From Fomitopsis serialis (Eukaryota; Basidiomycota; Agaricomycetes; Polyporales; Fomitopsidaceae), in assembly GCF_022376445.1 (NCBI RefSeq), contig NW_025955038.1, forward strand, positions 1-64,000: DNA of 64,000 nucleotides, in the 5' to 3' direction. Positions within the stretch are counted from its first letter, which is position 1. Each line of letters opens with the position of its first letter. Below are positions 13,101 through 24,965 of this stretch, one piece after another. The notes under the pieces are model-generated. The model was not told the DNA's origin. It worked only from the letters and a program-made list of their open reading frames with translations, and searched no databases. Both the position numbers and the translations under genes were made by a program.

Positions 13101-15292
13101 CTTCACCATAATCTATGGCGTATGCTGCGCTCGTTCTACGTCCTGCCCTCCAGCACCCCGATTTTCAACGCCGAATGGCTCGGGACCACCTGAGTCGATG
13201 GAGTCTGAGCGAAGGCGGAAAGGCGCACGAACGTGACAGCATGCCGCGCACCTCTACAATCCCCACTCTGCCGCGTCCTGCAGTCACCTCCTGGGGAACA
13301 GCTAGCTTGAACACTTGCGGTGCTCGGTCCTTAGGGATCTGCCTGCAGCCCCCTCACCAGCGATTCCGGCGCTGTACCGTTGACTTGTCAAGACAGAGTC
13401 GAGTCGGCCCCATTGTTATCCACCTCGTATCGGGCACCTCCTCCTTGAGCCCAGCCACTCGACCCGGCCACCACAGTTTTGCCAACGCCGTCCATTTCGA
13501 CGACGAGCCGTTCATCCCCCGCCAACATCTAACTTGCTTCCTCCTGTGTGCTGAGCTGCCCTCCCACATACTATCTGTCTACTCGTCTCGGAGACCGCGT
13601 CATTACGCCCCCATCTCGAGAGACCCCCCTCAGTGCTGGAGGCCTTCCGACCGCGCCACGACCGCAGCCAGCGCTGGCTCGGAACGATGACCTCCCGCAT
13701 CCCGCGGGGCGACTAGAGTGATGACGAACGCCGCAACGACCAGGAAGCCAGAGGTAGTGTGAGTCACCCTGCTCTGTTTCTATGGCCCATGGGTGGATGA
13801 TACGCGGCATCGTCTCGGAGCCTGTGCCGATGTCACCGCGCCCGCGGACTTGGCCTTCGGCGATTGCACATCTATCTCGCAAGCACCGTGACATCATATA
13901 GTGATGTGCATCTGTACTGTAGAGAAAGTCTTTGGGCAGACAGAGCGATCGTTAATCGAGAGCCATACCATGCAGTGCCTGAGTAGGCAGTGATCGAGCC
14001 AAGTCAGAGTCGGACGGTCCGAGAGAGAACACATTGTCGCACCTTCTCACCCCGCCAGGCTCGTCGTAGACCCGGAATGCACTGACCTCTGTGGCAGCAC
14101 ATACATACAGAGGCACGGCGACTCCGTCTGCATATCCTGGAACAACATTGTAAGCAACAATATTTTATGCAGGATAGGCTCAGCTGACAGCCATCACCAT
14201 ATCGCTAGACACGCATTTTCAGGACAGTGGATCTGGCCTTCAAGCGTACCAGCAACACTTAGAGCACGCAGCCACAATCACTGGCTTGAGCCCAGTGTTC
14301 TCCCACTGATGCTGTGAGGCGCGAATAGCTCGCGCACTGGGACGAGACTGGCTGAGTCCTTCGGCGCACGGGTCTACTAACATGAGTAACCTTGCGACAA
14401 CGAAAATAGCTCGATTGATCACTGACATGCATAGTACGCAGCCTGAGCTGGCTCTTGGGATCACTCGACCACTGGTGGGACTTTGCCAGGTCGCAAACTG
14501 GAGAGATTCTTGCCCGCGATCCCGATTGCCTGCTCAGCGCTCAGTGCCGAGGCCTGATATACAGCGTTCCAACGCCGTTACCCATGTACTTGTCCACATG
14601 ACTTTGAATGGCGGATAAGTATTTGACGGATCTGGAAGGTGCCCTTCCGAATGAGGAAGGTCCTGTACTTCACTCTGCGCTCCTTGCTCTTCCTGTCACG
14701 TATTGAAACACCGCCGCGGCTTCTGAGCAGCTCCACTCTGTCCGCTGTATATAAGGCGAGGCTGAACTGCTCTCGTGCATGACAACATTATCCCCCTCTT
14801 CCCTTCCCTCATCCTCTCACTCAGGCTGTCGAACGGCAAGAGACTGGCGCGTGCCCCTCGAGCTCGAATCAAGACGCACCCCCTTCCACCTCATGCGCTG
14901 TAGCTCGTGGCTCCAGTATACACCCTTCAGGCTCTCAGGCCCCCGGGTCTCATAGGGGGCCTCAATTTTCGTAGGAGGTAAGTACTGTACACTTACTGTA
15001 CATCCAGCAACTTGACTCAGTCGTGAATGCTTAGTAATCGTGGCCTCGCTCCATTTCTGGAAGGTCTTGGCAGGCTTGGCCGCTACGGATGAGCGAGCGC
15101 CTAGCTGGCTCCTCGAGCGGACACCCACTCTCGTCGCCCATCCCTCTGGCCTTCGCGAGGCTCTGCCCGTTCTGCTCACGGCCCCCACACGACTTGTAAA
15201 CATACCAGCGGCGCTTGGCTTCAGCTCAGATCCCTCATCCCGAGCAATGGGACGCTCGCGGCGCCTCGTCCTCTTGCTATCGGTCTCCAAAT
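10105..15292. other. 5.2-kb stretch without an identifiable gene
   Basis: Several open frames of 60-191 codons occur here, for example 13115-13690 (+) and 11751-12146 (-). None shows a recognisable domain, and their composition fits chance frames in GC-balanced DNA. I found no terminal inverted repeats, long tandem repeats or RNA genes by eye. It may hold decayed mobile elements or long non-coding transcripts. The last few hundred bases should include the promoter of the membrane-protein gene at 15293. Confidence 0.4.
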
Positions 15293-16867
15293 ATGTTCTG
15301 GCGTCGAATGTCACCAGAGGGTACGCCTCAGTGTCTGCCGCTGCTACACGCCATCCTGACTGCTCGTAGGTCCGAGATAGATCCCATACTCCAGTATCGA
15401 CCTGTCTTCGCCCGTTCGCTCCCTGTCCAGCTCCTCGTGAACGGGATAGTGCTCACGCTCATGGCCGTCCTCCTCCTGCAACTCATCTTCACCGCGCAGT
15501 ACCACTTCCGCCTCGCACCGGTCAACTACGCATTCCAGTTTGCCGGCGTGTGCATGCTCCTCACCAATGCCATTGCCTCGCTGCACGTCATCATGTCGAC
15601 CGTCTCCGACGAGAGCAAGACCTGGCCGTACATGCTCAACTACGTCGCCGTCGACCTCCCACCGTCGGGGAGCGAGGGCTGGTCGACCGCAATGCTCATG
15701 GGGTGGCTCTTCATGATGGCCGCTACGGGGCTGCTCATCCAGGCCACGCATATTCAGTTCCTCGGTCTGCTCTTCCCCTCCAAGCTCGAGAAGCGCCTCA
15801 TCTTCTGGCTCCTCGGGCCCCTGGCCGCGACATCCGCGGTCATGCAGCTCATCCGCGTCATCGACACCTTCGCGGTCGCGCGCACCGCGATCGCGATCCA
15901 AAACGTGTGCAACGCGACGCTCTCGCTCCTTTTCACCGTCTCCCTCGCGCTCTGGGGGCTCCTCGTGAACCGCAAGAACGCGTGGCGCATGGACGGCGGC
16001 ACGGCCGCGTTCGGCGTGGGCGCGCTCATCCTCGCGGCCATCTCGACCGTCATCTCGCTCGTGTACATCCCCACCCGGTTCGAGTTCTCGTGGATGAAGC
16101 CGCTCATGTGGAGCGTGATCCTCTGGCAGAGCTTTTTTGGGTGGTGGTGGTGGGTCGGCGCGGGCATGGGCGTTGGGGAGCTGGACGAACTGCTGAGCAG
16201 GCAGGAGAAGCGGCAGCGCAAGCGCGCGGGGAGGGCGAAGAAGCGTGCACGCGGCGAGCGCGAGGGGACGCTGCTCGGCGGGGTGGCACATGCGATGGGG
16301 CTCACGCGTAGGAACACGGCGTCGGACCGCACGCCGCCGCCCCCGCCGCCGGAGGTGCAGCCGCAAACTGCGTTGGGCGGGGCGAGGGGCGGGTGGATCC
16401 TGCGGCATACGAAGGCGTTCTGGATGTTCCTCCGCCACGAGCACCTCACCGCGGCGCGGGCGCAGGCGGAGGAGTGGGTCGAGCGCGTGAACGAGGTGTA
16501 CGGGCCCGGCGGGGACCGCGGGTGGGGGTTCGGCCAGTTTGGCGCGGGTGCGCGGCGTGTGGACGCACGCGACGCGGATGCGGACGTGGAGACGATCGTG
16601 GCGGAGGAAGAGTACGAGATGGAGGAGATGGACGGGCGGGAGCACGTCGTGGTCGAGATGGACGGCGCGGGGAAAGGTGGTGAGGGCGAGGACGAGGGTG
16701 AGGGGAGGGACGGACGGAGAAGGGTGCGCAGGAGAGGTAGGCCGCGAGATGTGGATGGTGCGCGTGAGCCGGGGAGGGGGGGAGCGCAGGATCCGGGGCG
16801 GCCGCGGTCAATGTGGTGGTGGGGCCCGTTCCGCCGGTGGCGACTGCAGGACTCGACAGAGTATTGA
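15293..16867 (+). CDS. Conserved Agaricomycete polytopic membrane protein of unknown function
   Basis: A single uninterrupted frame of 524 aa from ATG 15293 (an upstream in-frame start would need a non-ATG codon). The first two thirds contain about seven hydrophobic segments (for example LLVNGIVLTLMAVLLLQLIF, then stretches around TWPYMLNYVAV, LIFWLLGPLAATSAVMQLI, FGVGALILAAISTVISLVYI and WSVILWQSFFGWWWWVGAG). A basic cytosolic-type region (QEKRQRKRAGRAKKRARG) follows, and then a long acidic and basic low-complexity tail. I recognise the arrangement as a family common in mushroom-forming fungi with no assigned role. A plasma- or endomembrane location is inferred from the helices only. The tail is very GC-rich, so shadow frames on both strands are long but not meaningful. 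Confidence 0.85.
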   Translation: MFWRRMSPEGTPQCLPLLHAILTARRSEIDPILQYRPVFARSLPVQLLVNGIVLTLMAVLLLQLIFTAQYHFRLAPVNYAFQFAGVCMLLTNAIASLHVIMSTVSDESKTWPYMLNYVAVDLPPSGSEGWSTAMLMGWLFMMAATGLLIQATHIQFLGLLFPSKLEKRLIFWLLGPLAATSAVMQLIRVIDTFAVARTAIAIQNVCNATLSLLFTVSLALWGLLVNRKNAWRMDGGTAAFGVGALILAAISTVISLVYIPTRFEFSWMKPLMWSVILWQSFFGWWWWVGAGMGVGELDELLSRQEKRQRKRAGRAKKRARGEREGTLLGGVAHAMGLTRRNTASDRTPPPPPPEVQPQTALGGARGGWILRHTKAFWMFLRHEHLTAARAQAEEWVERVNEVYGPGGDRGWGFGQFGAGARRVDARDADADVETIVAEEEYEMEEMDGREHVVVEMDGAGKGGEGEDEGEGRDGRRRVRRRGRPRDVDGAREPGRGGAQDPGRPRSMWWWGPFRRWRLQDSTEY

Positions 16868-18258
16868 CGGATAGAGGTACGCCGCGCGTTGTGCTGCTAT
16901 TGCGCCCACGATGGACTACTCACGGCTTGTAGGTTTAGACGTTGTGATCTATTGGGTGTATCATATCGCAAGCTTGTATCATTATTCGGACTTTTGGTGT
17001 TGCAGGCCAATTAGGGTGCTGGGCGCTGATGCGTTGCGAATGTGGGTGCAGGCTCAGGTTCGTCGTGCCGTGCCCTTGCTTGCGTCGTGTTTACGGCGCG
17101 CCGCCCTTAGTTCACAGCATCAGACAGAAGGCAGCCTTCTTTCCCGGCATAAGGCTGACGAGTCTGTGCGGCATTGCACAGCGACGTCAGTTCCGTCTTT
17201 CAAGTCACCTCGATTGCAATGCCCACCCTTTAACTTCCGAAGTTGTGGGGGCGGACCTACTCCTCAGCCCGAGTCCCTCACGTCAATCTCTGCCGGCAAC
17301 GTCAAGATTGTCACGGTGAAACAGGAAGAACACCACGGTGTACAAGCAAGCACCCCAAGGCCACCGTGATAGGTTCGTGAAGAGTTCAGGTCGAGTCATC
17401 GATGCCTATAGTGAGTGGCGTGTAACTTAGCAGTGACATTGATCTTTCATCAAGACCACTCTGGAACAGATCTTGCTCTAGCGTCTCGAATTCGTTCGGC
17501 GATGCCGTGAGCTAGTGCCTGCCACTTACACCGGAGCAACATCTAACTGCTCTGCAACAGCGCGTGTGATTCATCTGCGGAGCATGGACGTTGGCTATCG
17601 TATTGGACGTCGACTCGGGATTCGAGATGCGTTGTCGCTGATTGCCAGTGATGGGCAGCACGGTTCTCACACTCACGCGACGTGTCGATTGCATTGGTGA
17701 GTACTGACTCAAGGACGTACTAGAGAAGCTGCTGATGCCTTCGCGATTTAAATTGACCGCTGTTGACGCCTTGAGGTGACTCAGGAAGTGTTGATTCGGC
17801 GATGAACTCGAGAGACCGTGACAGATCTCTGCCATGGAATATCATTGCTAAGTCCTTGGCAACTGTGGATTGCTCCTTCGGGGCACACCATGCATGATCA
17901 GAAGTTTGGAGCGCGACCGCCAACGTTTGTGACGGCGAACCAAACGGGGAACAGCCTGGAGGGTGTAAGTGATATCAGCGGTACCGCTGAGCGCCGATCG
18001 CTCGCTGTCAGAGCCAAGTCAGAGCAGGTGTCAGTGAGTAGCGATTTTATTACTGCGGAGCTATCAGGGAATTGACATATCTGACATGTGCGATCCGGGC
18101 CTATAGGGGCTAACACTTCAAGACGTTGCGTTGTCGAGCTGTACGCCGCTGTGCGCCGTATAAAACGAAGTGCGTCTGGGGTGTGCTGTCTTCGACAACC
18201 CACCTCCCACAATCGTCATTACCTTTGCTACGTACTCGAATAGGAATAGATCGACACG
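16868..18258. other. Intergenic, nothing identified
   Basis: About 1.4 kb between the membrane-protein gene and the monooxygenase. One open frame (16911-17369, +) has no protein-like features. The 3' UTR of the former and promoter of the latter presumably lie here. Confidence 0.4.
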
Positions 18259-20461
18259 ATGTCTCAGGAAGAAGTCGCCCCAGTCCTTGTTGTAAGCCAT
18301 TGAACATGATCATCGTCTCCATATCCTCATTTTTGTTTTTCAGGCCGGAGCAGGCCCCGCGGGATTGACCCTTGCTCTCATCCTCGCGAAGAGCGGCGTC
18401 CCCGTCCGTATCATCAACAAAGCCTCAAGCTTCCATAAGGAGCAGCGTGGTCTCGGCCTGCAGGTATTTGTGGCGACCATCATGCTGCACTTCCGCCGTC
18501 ACTGAGATCTTTGGATAGCCCCGGACACAGGAGATCTTCCACTTCCTGGGTGTCTTGCCGGAGATGCGGACCTTGGGAATCGACCTGCAGCCGCTCAAGT
18601 TCTACAAGTTTCCGGGCGGGAAAGAGGTGCTGACGACGCTGCATCTTGTCATGCCGGAGGACCCCACGCCCAGTCGGCCGTTTGTACGTCGTTCGCGGCT
18701 GGATGCTCATAGCCACTGGCGAAGCTAAATCGATGTTGTGTGCATGCGACAGAACAACCCCATTCAGGTGCCGCAGCATCATACCGAGGCTGTGCTGCGA
18801 TCGCATCTTGCGAAGTACGGCTGCTCGGTGGAGCTGAACACGGAGCTCATCGCGCTTGAGCGGTTCGACGATCACGTCGAGGTCACTGTCAAGAAAACCG
18901 TGGACGGCGAGGAGGTACTCGAGACGAAGAGTTACCGATGGCTCATCGGCGCGGATGGGGGCAGAAGTAAGGGTATACGCGTCCCCGGGATGTTCTGCTG
19001 TTGACGACTCGATAGGTGTGGTGCGTAAGCAGAGCGGGCTCTCGTTCGAGGGAGAGTCCAGTCCGGAGAAAGCGGTACTAGGAGAGGTGTACTTGGATGA
19101 ACTGGATCCCTATGTGAGGCTGGCTTTACATCTATTAGGCCATATCGAATACTGATCGGCGCCGATCCCTAGCACTGGCACATGTGGCTCAAGTATACAG
19201 ATGGCCCGCCGACGAAGTAGGTCACCCATCCGCGCGCGTCGATGAAACTGATTATCGTTTTACTCAGCCTACTCATTCGTGCGACGGAAGTCAAGGGGAA
19301 GTTCTGGTTCATGCTGTCCGGCAATGTCGACCCGGAAAAGATCCTGGAAAGCGACGAATCCGTGAAGGAGGCTCTGCGGCTGGCGAGCGAACGTGACGAC
19401 CTGCCCTTGGGCGAGATCGTCCACAAGACCGACTACAGGTGAGTATGCTTCAACTGTTTGATTCACCTGGATGCGACCTACGACGATATAACAGGCCCAG
19501 TGTCCGTATGGTCAACAAGTTCAGGGAGGGGCGTGTGTTCGTTGCCGGAGACGCAGCCCACGTGCATACACCCCGGGGAGGACAGGTGCGTATCAGCGAC
19601 TGCATTCCCTGGATATATTGACAACGGCATGCACTACATAGGGCGTAAACTCGAGTGTACAGGACGCGGTAAGTCCAGTCAAACCTTGCACAGGCCCAGC
19701 TATACTCACCTGCCGTCGTGCAGTTCAACCTCGGGTGGAAGATCGCCTTAGTGGAGAAAGGCCTCGCCTCACCTTCGCTCCTCGACACCTACTCTGAGGA
19801 ACGATTCCCCGTCATCACACAGATGCTGCAAGAGACCGTAAACATGACGAAGGACGTCTTCACCCAAATGCGCGACCCGGAGTCGCTCAAGTCCGCGTGG
19901 CAGCGCGGCACGCACCTGAAGCAGTTTGGCATCAACTACAGATGGAGCTCGATCATCTTCGACGAGCGGTTCAAATCAATCGACTCCGCCGGCGCGGAAG
20001 CGGGGGCGCTCAATGCGTATGGCAGTGACGGCGACGCACTGCGGGCGGGCGACCGTGCGCCGGACGCGACAGGGGTCGTGCGCATCGGCGGCAAGGAGAC
20101 TGGTCCTCAACCAACGTCGCTCTTCGCCACGTTCAGTCCAACCCATCACACCGTGCTCATCTTCGGTGCGGATGCTGCAGCGACAGGTCCCGTCGTCCAG
20201 AGACTGAAAACATACCCGCCGGGCACGGTGTTCTCTGCCACCGTGCACCCGGGTGCAAGTTCCATTGTTCTGGAGGCGGCGGGCGGTGCGGACGTAGTCC
20301 TGCAGGACCGTGATGGCGTCGCATACGCTGAGTACGGCATGTCGGAAGGACAACCTTTCGTTGTGATCGTAAGGCCGGACGGATTCGTGGGCGCCGGTAC
20401 ATCTGGGGAGGAAGGGGTAAGGAAATACTTCGACGCAATCTTTTCTGCTGTCGCGACATAG
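18259..20461 (+). CDS. FAD-dependent monooxygenase, phenol 2-monooxygenase type, ten exons
   Basis: Exons 18259-18291, 18344-18463, 18519-18683, 18753-18966, 19016-19113, 19173-19216, 19268-19438, 19495-19585, 19642-19668 and 19724-20461 join in frame to 566 aa. The N terminus carries the dinucleotide motif GAGPAG, followed by GADGGRS and, near the middle, VFVAGDAAHVHTPRGGQ, the FAD-ribityl GD motif of this family. The segment GVNSSVQDAFNLGWKIALV completes the FAD-binding domain. The C-terminal 200 residues resemble the thioredoxin-like domain of phenol hydroxylases. Such enzymes use NADPH and O2 to hydroxylate phenolic rings, plausible here for aromatic or lignin-derived compounds or a secondary metabolite (substrate inferred, not shown). 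Exon 9 is only 27 nt. All junctions are GT-AG and phases agree, so the gene looks functional. Confidence 0.9.
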
Positions 20462-20792
20462 ATGGGTTCATTGAGGGGTATGTGGTGGCCGTTTATTAAT
20501 TTACCTTGTATCACTATGTTGTTGTCTAGTGAGAGGCGCAACGATTGTCCCAGTCCAACCCTCGATGCGATAGGCCCAGCGTTTATATGGCCAAAACATT
20601 CGCGACGCGTTGGATGCGTATGGTGTGGAGGCTGGCGATACGCTGCAGGCGGTTTGACGAGCTCCTAATGGCGCGGGGTTCGTACGCATCAGCGCTGCGG
20701 GTATGCCAGGACAACGCCGGCCGTGACAATACGTCCGAGGTGATTTGTTTGGCACAAGAGACGCCCGTGGATCGAAGCTATGATACGACAGT

Positions 20793-22298
20793 TTGACCTA
20801 TCCAAATCGAGCGTACAACAACATTTGTTGCTCTCACCCTCAATTGGTGGAATCAATAGCAGCCTCCACCGTACTGGATCCCCCTCCTCCTGGTCTCGTA
20901 CCCATCCGTGTGGACGCACCCCACCACCGCTCCGGCGAGACCACCTCCTCCCTGTCGAGAGATTCCCATGTCCTAATTCATGTCCACTCAAGGTGTGTGT
21001 CATACATTGACGCATGGCGGTGACCGAGAGCTCACACATATCTTGCAGCATTGACCTACGCTGCGCCCTCGGAAGAGGCCCTCAACTCTGCTTTCCACCA
21101 AAGATACACTGGGATATGTGGCGTCAACATCGAGCACCTCCTCGACGCCGCCCGTGCTGTCCCACTGACCTCCGCGTTCTCGCTCATGGAGCGTATAACA
21201 AGGTCTTCCTCCTTCAGTTTGACTCGATTGCCCTTGTGGCGAGGGTTCCACTCCCCCAACCCCCAGCGACTCGAGACCCCCTTCGGCTCAAGTCTCAGAT
21301 CGCGACAATAGCATTCATGAATGTATACAGGCCGGACGTCCCCATTCCGCGACTCTTCTCTGCGCAGCTCAGCAGCGCCAACCCGGCTGGCGTACCTTAC
21401 ACGCTCATCAAATTCTGCGAAGGCACGCCGATTGCCCATCATGAATGGCGCAACATGTCGAATGCGAACAAAAGCGTTGTAGTGGATCTCTTGGCTGAAC
21501 AATGGGCCAAAATAACTGCGCCGGCCCCTTTTAGTGCGATAGGAAGCATCGTGACCGATATCAGTGCGAACACTTCGCATCCGCTGTGGCACAGACACGA
21601 CGTATCGCAGTGCGGCTTCCGCGTCATACCCATGATTCCACAATATCCTGACGACTCTACCAAGATGCTCGAGCCGTCGATCGAGGTTCAACGTTCAGCG
21701 CGGGCCCACTACCCTAGCCGAGCACTGGCACTACCACCTTGACGCCACACGTCGCGATATGATGGAGATGTTTCCACAGCTGGACGACGATGCCAGGCGT
21801 ACGCTTATACGGTGCGCTGATATTCTGCGGGACCTCGTCAATCTCGCCGTCTCTCTTGACCCATTGACCAACCCCGCCGCGCGCTCCGCTGCGCCTAACC
21901 TTGCGTTGATACACGCCGACTTCGCTTGCTGGCGTAATGTGCTTTTTTCGGCGGATCGCATGCGCCTCGAAGGCATAATCGACTGGGATGACTCCGTAGT
22001 CGTTCCCCGAGATCTCGCGGCTCGGTATCCCGAGGAGCTAACCCACGTCAGAAGCTGGCGTCCTGACCCAGACGACGTGTTCGCTATACCACCTGAGGTC
22101 TTGTCTGAGGATATGTCTTCGTGGCGGATAGCAATTGAGGATATGCAGCTGCGGAAGAGATTCAGGGACACCGTGCAACGATTTGATCCACAGTTGGCGG
22201 CGCTCTACACGGACCGCAGGGCGAAGTTCAGGCGGCGGGTGGACCATTTGGCGATGCGAGGATGGCAAAGCTGGTATTCCTATAGTGATTGGATATGA
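20793..22298 (+). pseudogene. Aminoglycoside-phosphotransferase-family gene, two frameshifts
   Basis: Sequence of the APH/choline-kinase-like family that is expanded in mushroom fungi. An N-terminal part (about 20800-20990, PPPPGLVPIRVDAP) is followed by a probable intron ending at 21048. Then comes YTGICGVNIEHLLDAARAV in one frame. At about 21185 the frame shifts into GAYNKVFLLQFDS, the nucleotide-binding part. At about 21670-21690 it shifts back and runs cleanly to the stop at 22298. The catalytic loop HADFACWRN and the metal-binding IDWD are both present near 21920-21990. The two indels compensate one another, but the intervening 490 bases read in another frame with conserved residues, so the ancestral frame was broken twice. 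I could not find an ATG for the first exon. Read errors are the alternative explanation. Confidence 0.65.
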
Positions 22299-22831
22299 GA
22301 AGGCGATGGACGAGGCGTATGCATTGTCTGGGATCCTGAGGGCGTAACTCATACTGGCAGAGACCCATCACATAGTTCCCAAATCAATGCCAACAAGTTG
22401 TACATAACTGTCATTTGTATCGATGCGTGAATCTGTGTGCGTAGGCGACTCGAAAATAAGTTGCGTCATGTATAACGAGTAATAGTACATTGCATCTTCA
22501 GTCCGCCATCATGACAACAACTTGCTCTACATATAGTAGTACTCATATGTCAGCATTCTCGTCTCATGGGGCCCGACACACGACGGCCAGTCAACTGAAT
22601 GGATTACGCACCTGCGCACCGTGAACCTCGTCGCTGACAGCAACTCTGACCAAGGTTCCGAGACCACGTGTTTGCAAATGTGTCAATCATGAGTAGCTTT
22701 TATTCGAACCTGTTCAATACAGCCGACCGCAAACGTCACTGAGGCAAATCCTCCACTGGCAGGCCACTATTACCAGCACCTGAGGCTGAGGCCACTCGCA
22801 GGAGCTGCGTGAGTCTTGGCACCTATCGCCA
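22299..22831. other. Intergenic, nothing identified
   Basis: This is the spacer between the phosphotransferase relic and the 3' end of the F-box gene on the other strand. It is relatively AT-rich and carries no protein-like frame. Confidence 0.4.
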
Positions 22832-24965
22832 TCATTGACTGCCCGGCTCAGCCTCTGCTTCCTCGTCCCCGTCGTCCTCGAGGTCGGGCCCTTCTACCCA
22901 CTCGTTATCGTGCGTGACGGACCACAGACGAGGACGCCGTGCGCTTGACTGCTCGTATGAGTCATCGTATTCACCGTACATACGGATAGCAATATCCGCG
23001 TCATAGACCTTCTCGAGATATCTCTGCGTCCGGTTGTCCATCTCCCAGATCTCCCAGGCTGGATAGAAATGCTAAGTGAGTTGGATGAAGGAATCAACAT
23101 GAAGGACAGACTCACGGTCTGGGTGCCGTGCCCCGAATTCCCTTTCTTGTTCGCCAAGATTGACGGTCAGTGACTCGAGCTTGCCTCTGTCTCGCTGCTC
23201 AGTGTTGTCCGTGTCGCACAGACTGGGATCCAGAATTTTCGATGCGTGTTCTTCGAGGACATACAAAGGGTCTCCTCCCTCCAAGATGTTGCCTTGTGCT
23301 GATACATTCGCTCTGTCCATGAGGCCGAGAGGAGCCCAAAGCGTGATGTGCCGCAGAGAAGGGAAGTAGGCCGTCGAGTTGACAACTGCCGCGAAAGACT
23401 CGCCCTGTGCACGCAGATGATCAGCGAATGTCACACAAAGTGACAGTCAATGTCAACTTACTTCAGGAACACCGGGCCCCGGGAGAGAGTAATCGGCCTC
23501 TACATCGACGCCTAAATTTCTGAGGGATGCACATGCGTTCCCCAGCACGATTAGGTCGGCGAGGTTGAGCGTGCTCCTCTGCGGTGCCCGGGCGTGCTCG
23601 CTCTCGTGCAGAACTAGTGAGCGCAGGGTCACCCCGTGGCGCTCCGCGATAGTAGACACCAACGTCTGCCAAGACGCTTCGACATGCAGGTCACGGAGCC
23701 CTGAAGTCATGGTCGCCAGGAATTGTTTGAGGGCGTCCTGGAAAGCTCCTGGATTGAAGGGGTGAGGCTCCACTAGCTTGACTTCCTTAAGTGCGGGAAA
23801 CGTTTCACGGGTAGGTATACAGCCTTCTAAGAACGGGGCGGAGTTGCTGTGCATCAGCGTAAGACAACGCAGCTGTGACCAGCGCATCATCTGAAGACAC
23901 TGGCGGGCACCCTCAAGGGACCATAGCAACCAACGCATGGTGAGTTCTTCGATTGCTGGATAGGCTTCTCTGGAGACCGCTAGGATCGGGTCGTGCGCCA
24001 TGAAGGGCGGCGCACCATGCGTCGGTAAGGAACGACCCGTAGGCCGGAACGACACGATATCCAGAGTGCGGAGTCGTGGAGCGCGAAGCAAGATTGGCTG
24101 GTAGTACAGCAACGCCTCAACGTTGTAATAGGCGGTAGATGACAAGGAGACGAGGTTGGGCAGTGGGGGCAACGGGTTCCCGGAATACGTAGAGATGACC
24201 CAAACACATCGAGGGAATGCATTATGAATAGTGTTCGCGAAGGTCGTGGTTATGATTTCTTCGTTGTCCCACCTGGATTGCCTGTCAGCCTCACATCAAT
24301 CAATCAATGCTAGATTTGCCTACTCCAGCTTCTGAAGGTTTGTCAATAGGCCGTCTTTCAGCGCGTTCTCCAGGGCATTCATGTGACTGATGACTATAGG
24401 ACCTTCTCCCTGGTGTTGGTTTAGCATGAGTTGTAGGAACGGCGCGTTGATGCCAGTGACGACGAGCTCCTGGACGTAACCGCACACATCCGGCCTCGAG
24501 CGTAGGAACTCGAGTCGGCCACGAAAGCTTTCGGTGCCATGAATCCATATGGAGATCCGACGAAACACGAGGGGCCGTGATATGTTCGCAAACTCGCGGT
24601 TGACTAGCGATGCAGACTCAAGATCGCGTCGATTGACCTGAATGCGGAGTCAGCTCTCGAGTTGGAAAGAAACCGACCCTCACGTACATGAGGAAGGATA
24701 CTGTATACTTTTAAATGATTCGTCGGTCACGTGTCACAGGCGGCCCCGACGAAACGAAAATCCGGTGTGAATAACGTGTCACAGGGCCTTTGAGACGGGC
24801 GCTAGACCTGCGGCGCCGGCGCTACGCGCCCAATTAGGTAGGCAGTATACCTAATCGGGTAATTTGACGAACACAAATTTTCGTCAGGCCGGTCACAGTC
24901 ACACTTGGGTGACGAACCATTTAAAAGTATACAGTACAATGTATGACGTCCGCGGGCAATGCCAT
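22832..24965 (-). pseudogene. F-box/LRR-type gene with a MITE inside its first coding exon
   Basis: Reading down the minus strand, ATG at 24965 starts MALPADVIH, the beginning of an F-box. After 29 nt it is interrupted by MITE-2. The other flank (24698-24688) continues with CILPH (shared codon across the target site), then an intron 24687-24638 (GTACGT...CAG, 50 nt) and the exon 24637-24324 starting VNRRDLESASLVNREFANIS, a normal F-box continuation. Further exons 24273-23462 and 23404 to about 23117 form a leucine-rich-repeat-like body, as in Agaricomycete F-box proteins that would recruit SCF ubiquitin-ligase substrates. The last exon ends at 22832 in an acidic tail. All downstream exons are open and splice in frame, so the gene was probably functional until the insertion, which brings a TAA about five codons into the element. 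It could survive only if the element is spliced out or an internal ATG is used. Confidence 0.8.
24701..24934. mobile_element. MITE-2, 234 bp, related to MITE-1, TA duplication
   Basis: Terminal inverted repeats at 24699-24724 and 24911-24936 match at 25 of 26 positions including the flanking TA on each side. The ends start CTGTA like MITE-1, and the interior repeats the same GTCACAG-type motifs (about 24729, 24776 and 24893), so the two belong to one family or sister families. A hairpin (ATTAGGTA/TACCTAAT, 24833-24855) sits in the middle. It has no coding capacity. It splits the first exon of an F-box gene. Removing the element and one TA restores a continuous F-box reading frame, which shows the insertion is real and recent relative to gene decay. 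Confidence 0.9.

Noticed and set aside
13115..13690. 191-codon open frame on the plus strand in the 10-15 kb gap
   Set aside because: No domain, no intron structure, amino-acid composition like chance frames; the overlapping minus-strand frames are as long.
15318..15369. Possible GT-AG intron at the start of the membrane-protein gene
   Set aside because: Removing it gives an immediate in-frame TAG; the unspliced frame is open and gives plausible residues.
16104..16811. Long frames on both strands inside the membrane-protein gene
   Set aside because: They are shadows caused by very high GC content in the true coding frame.
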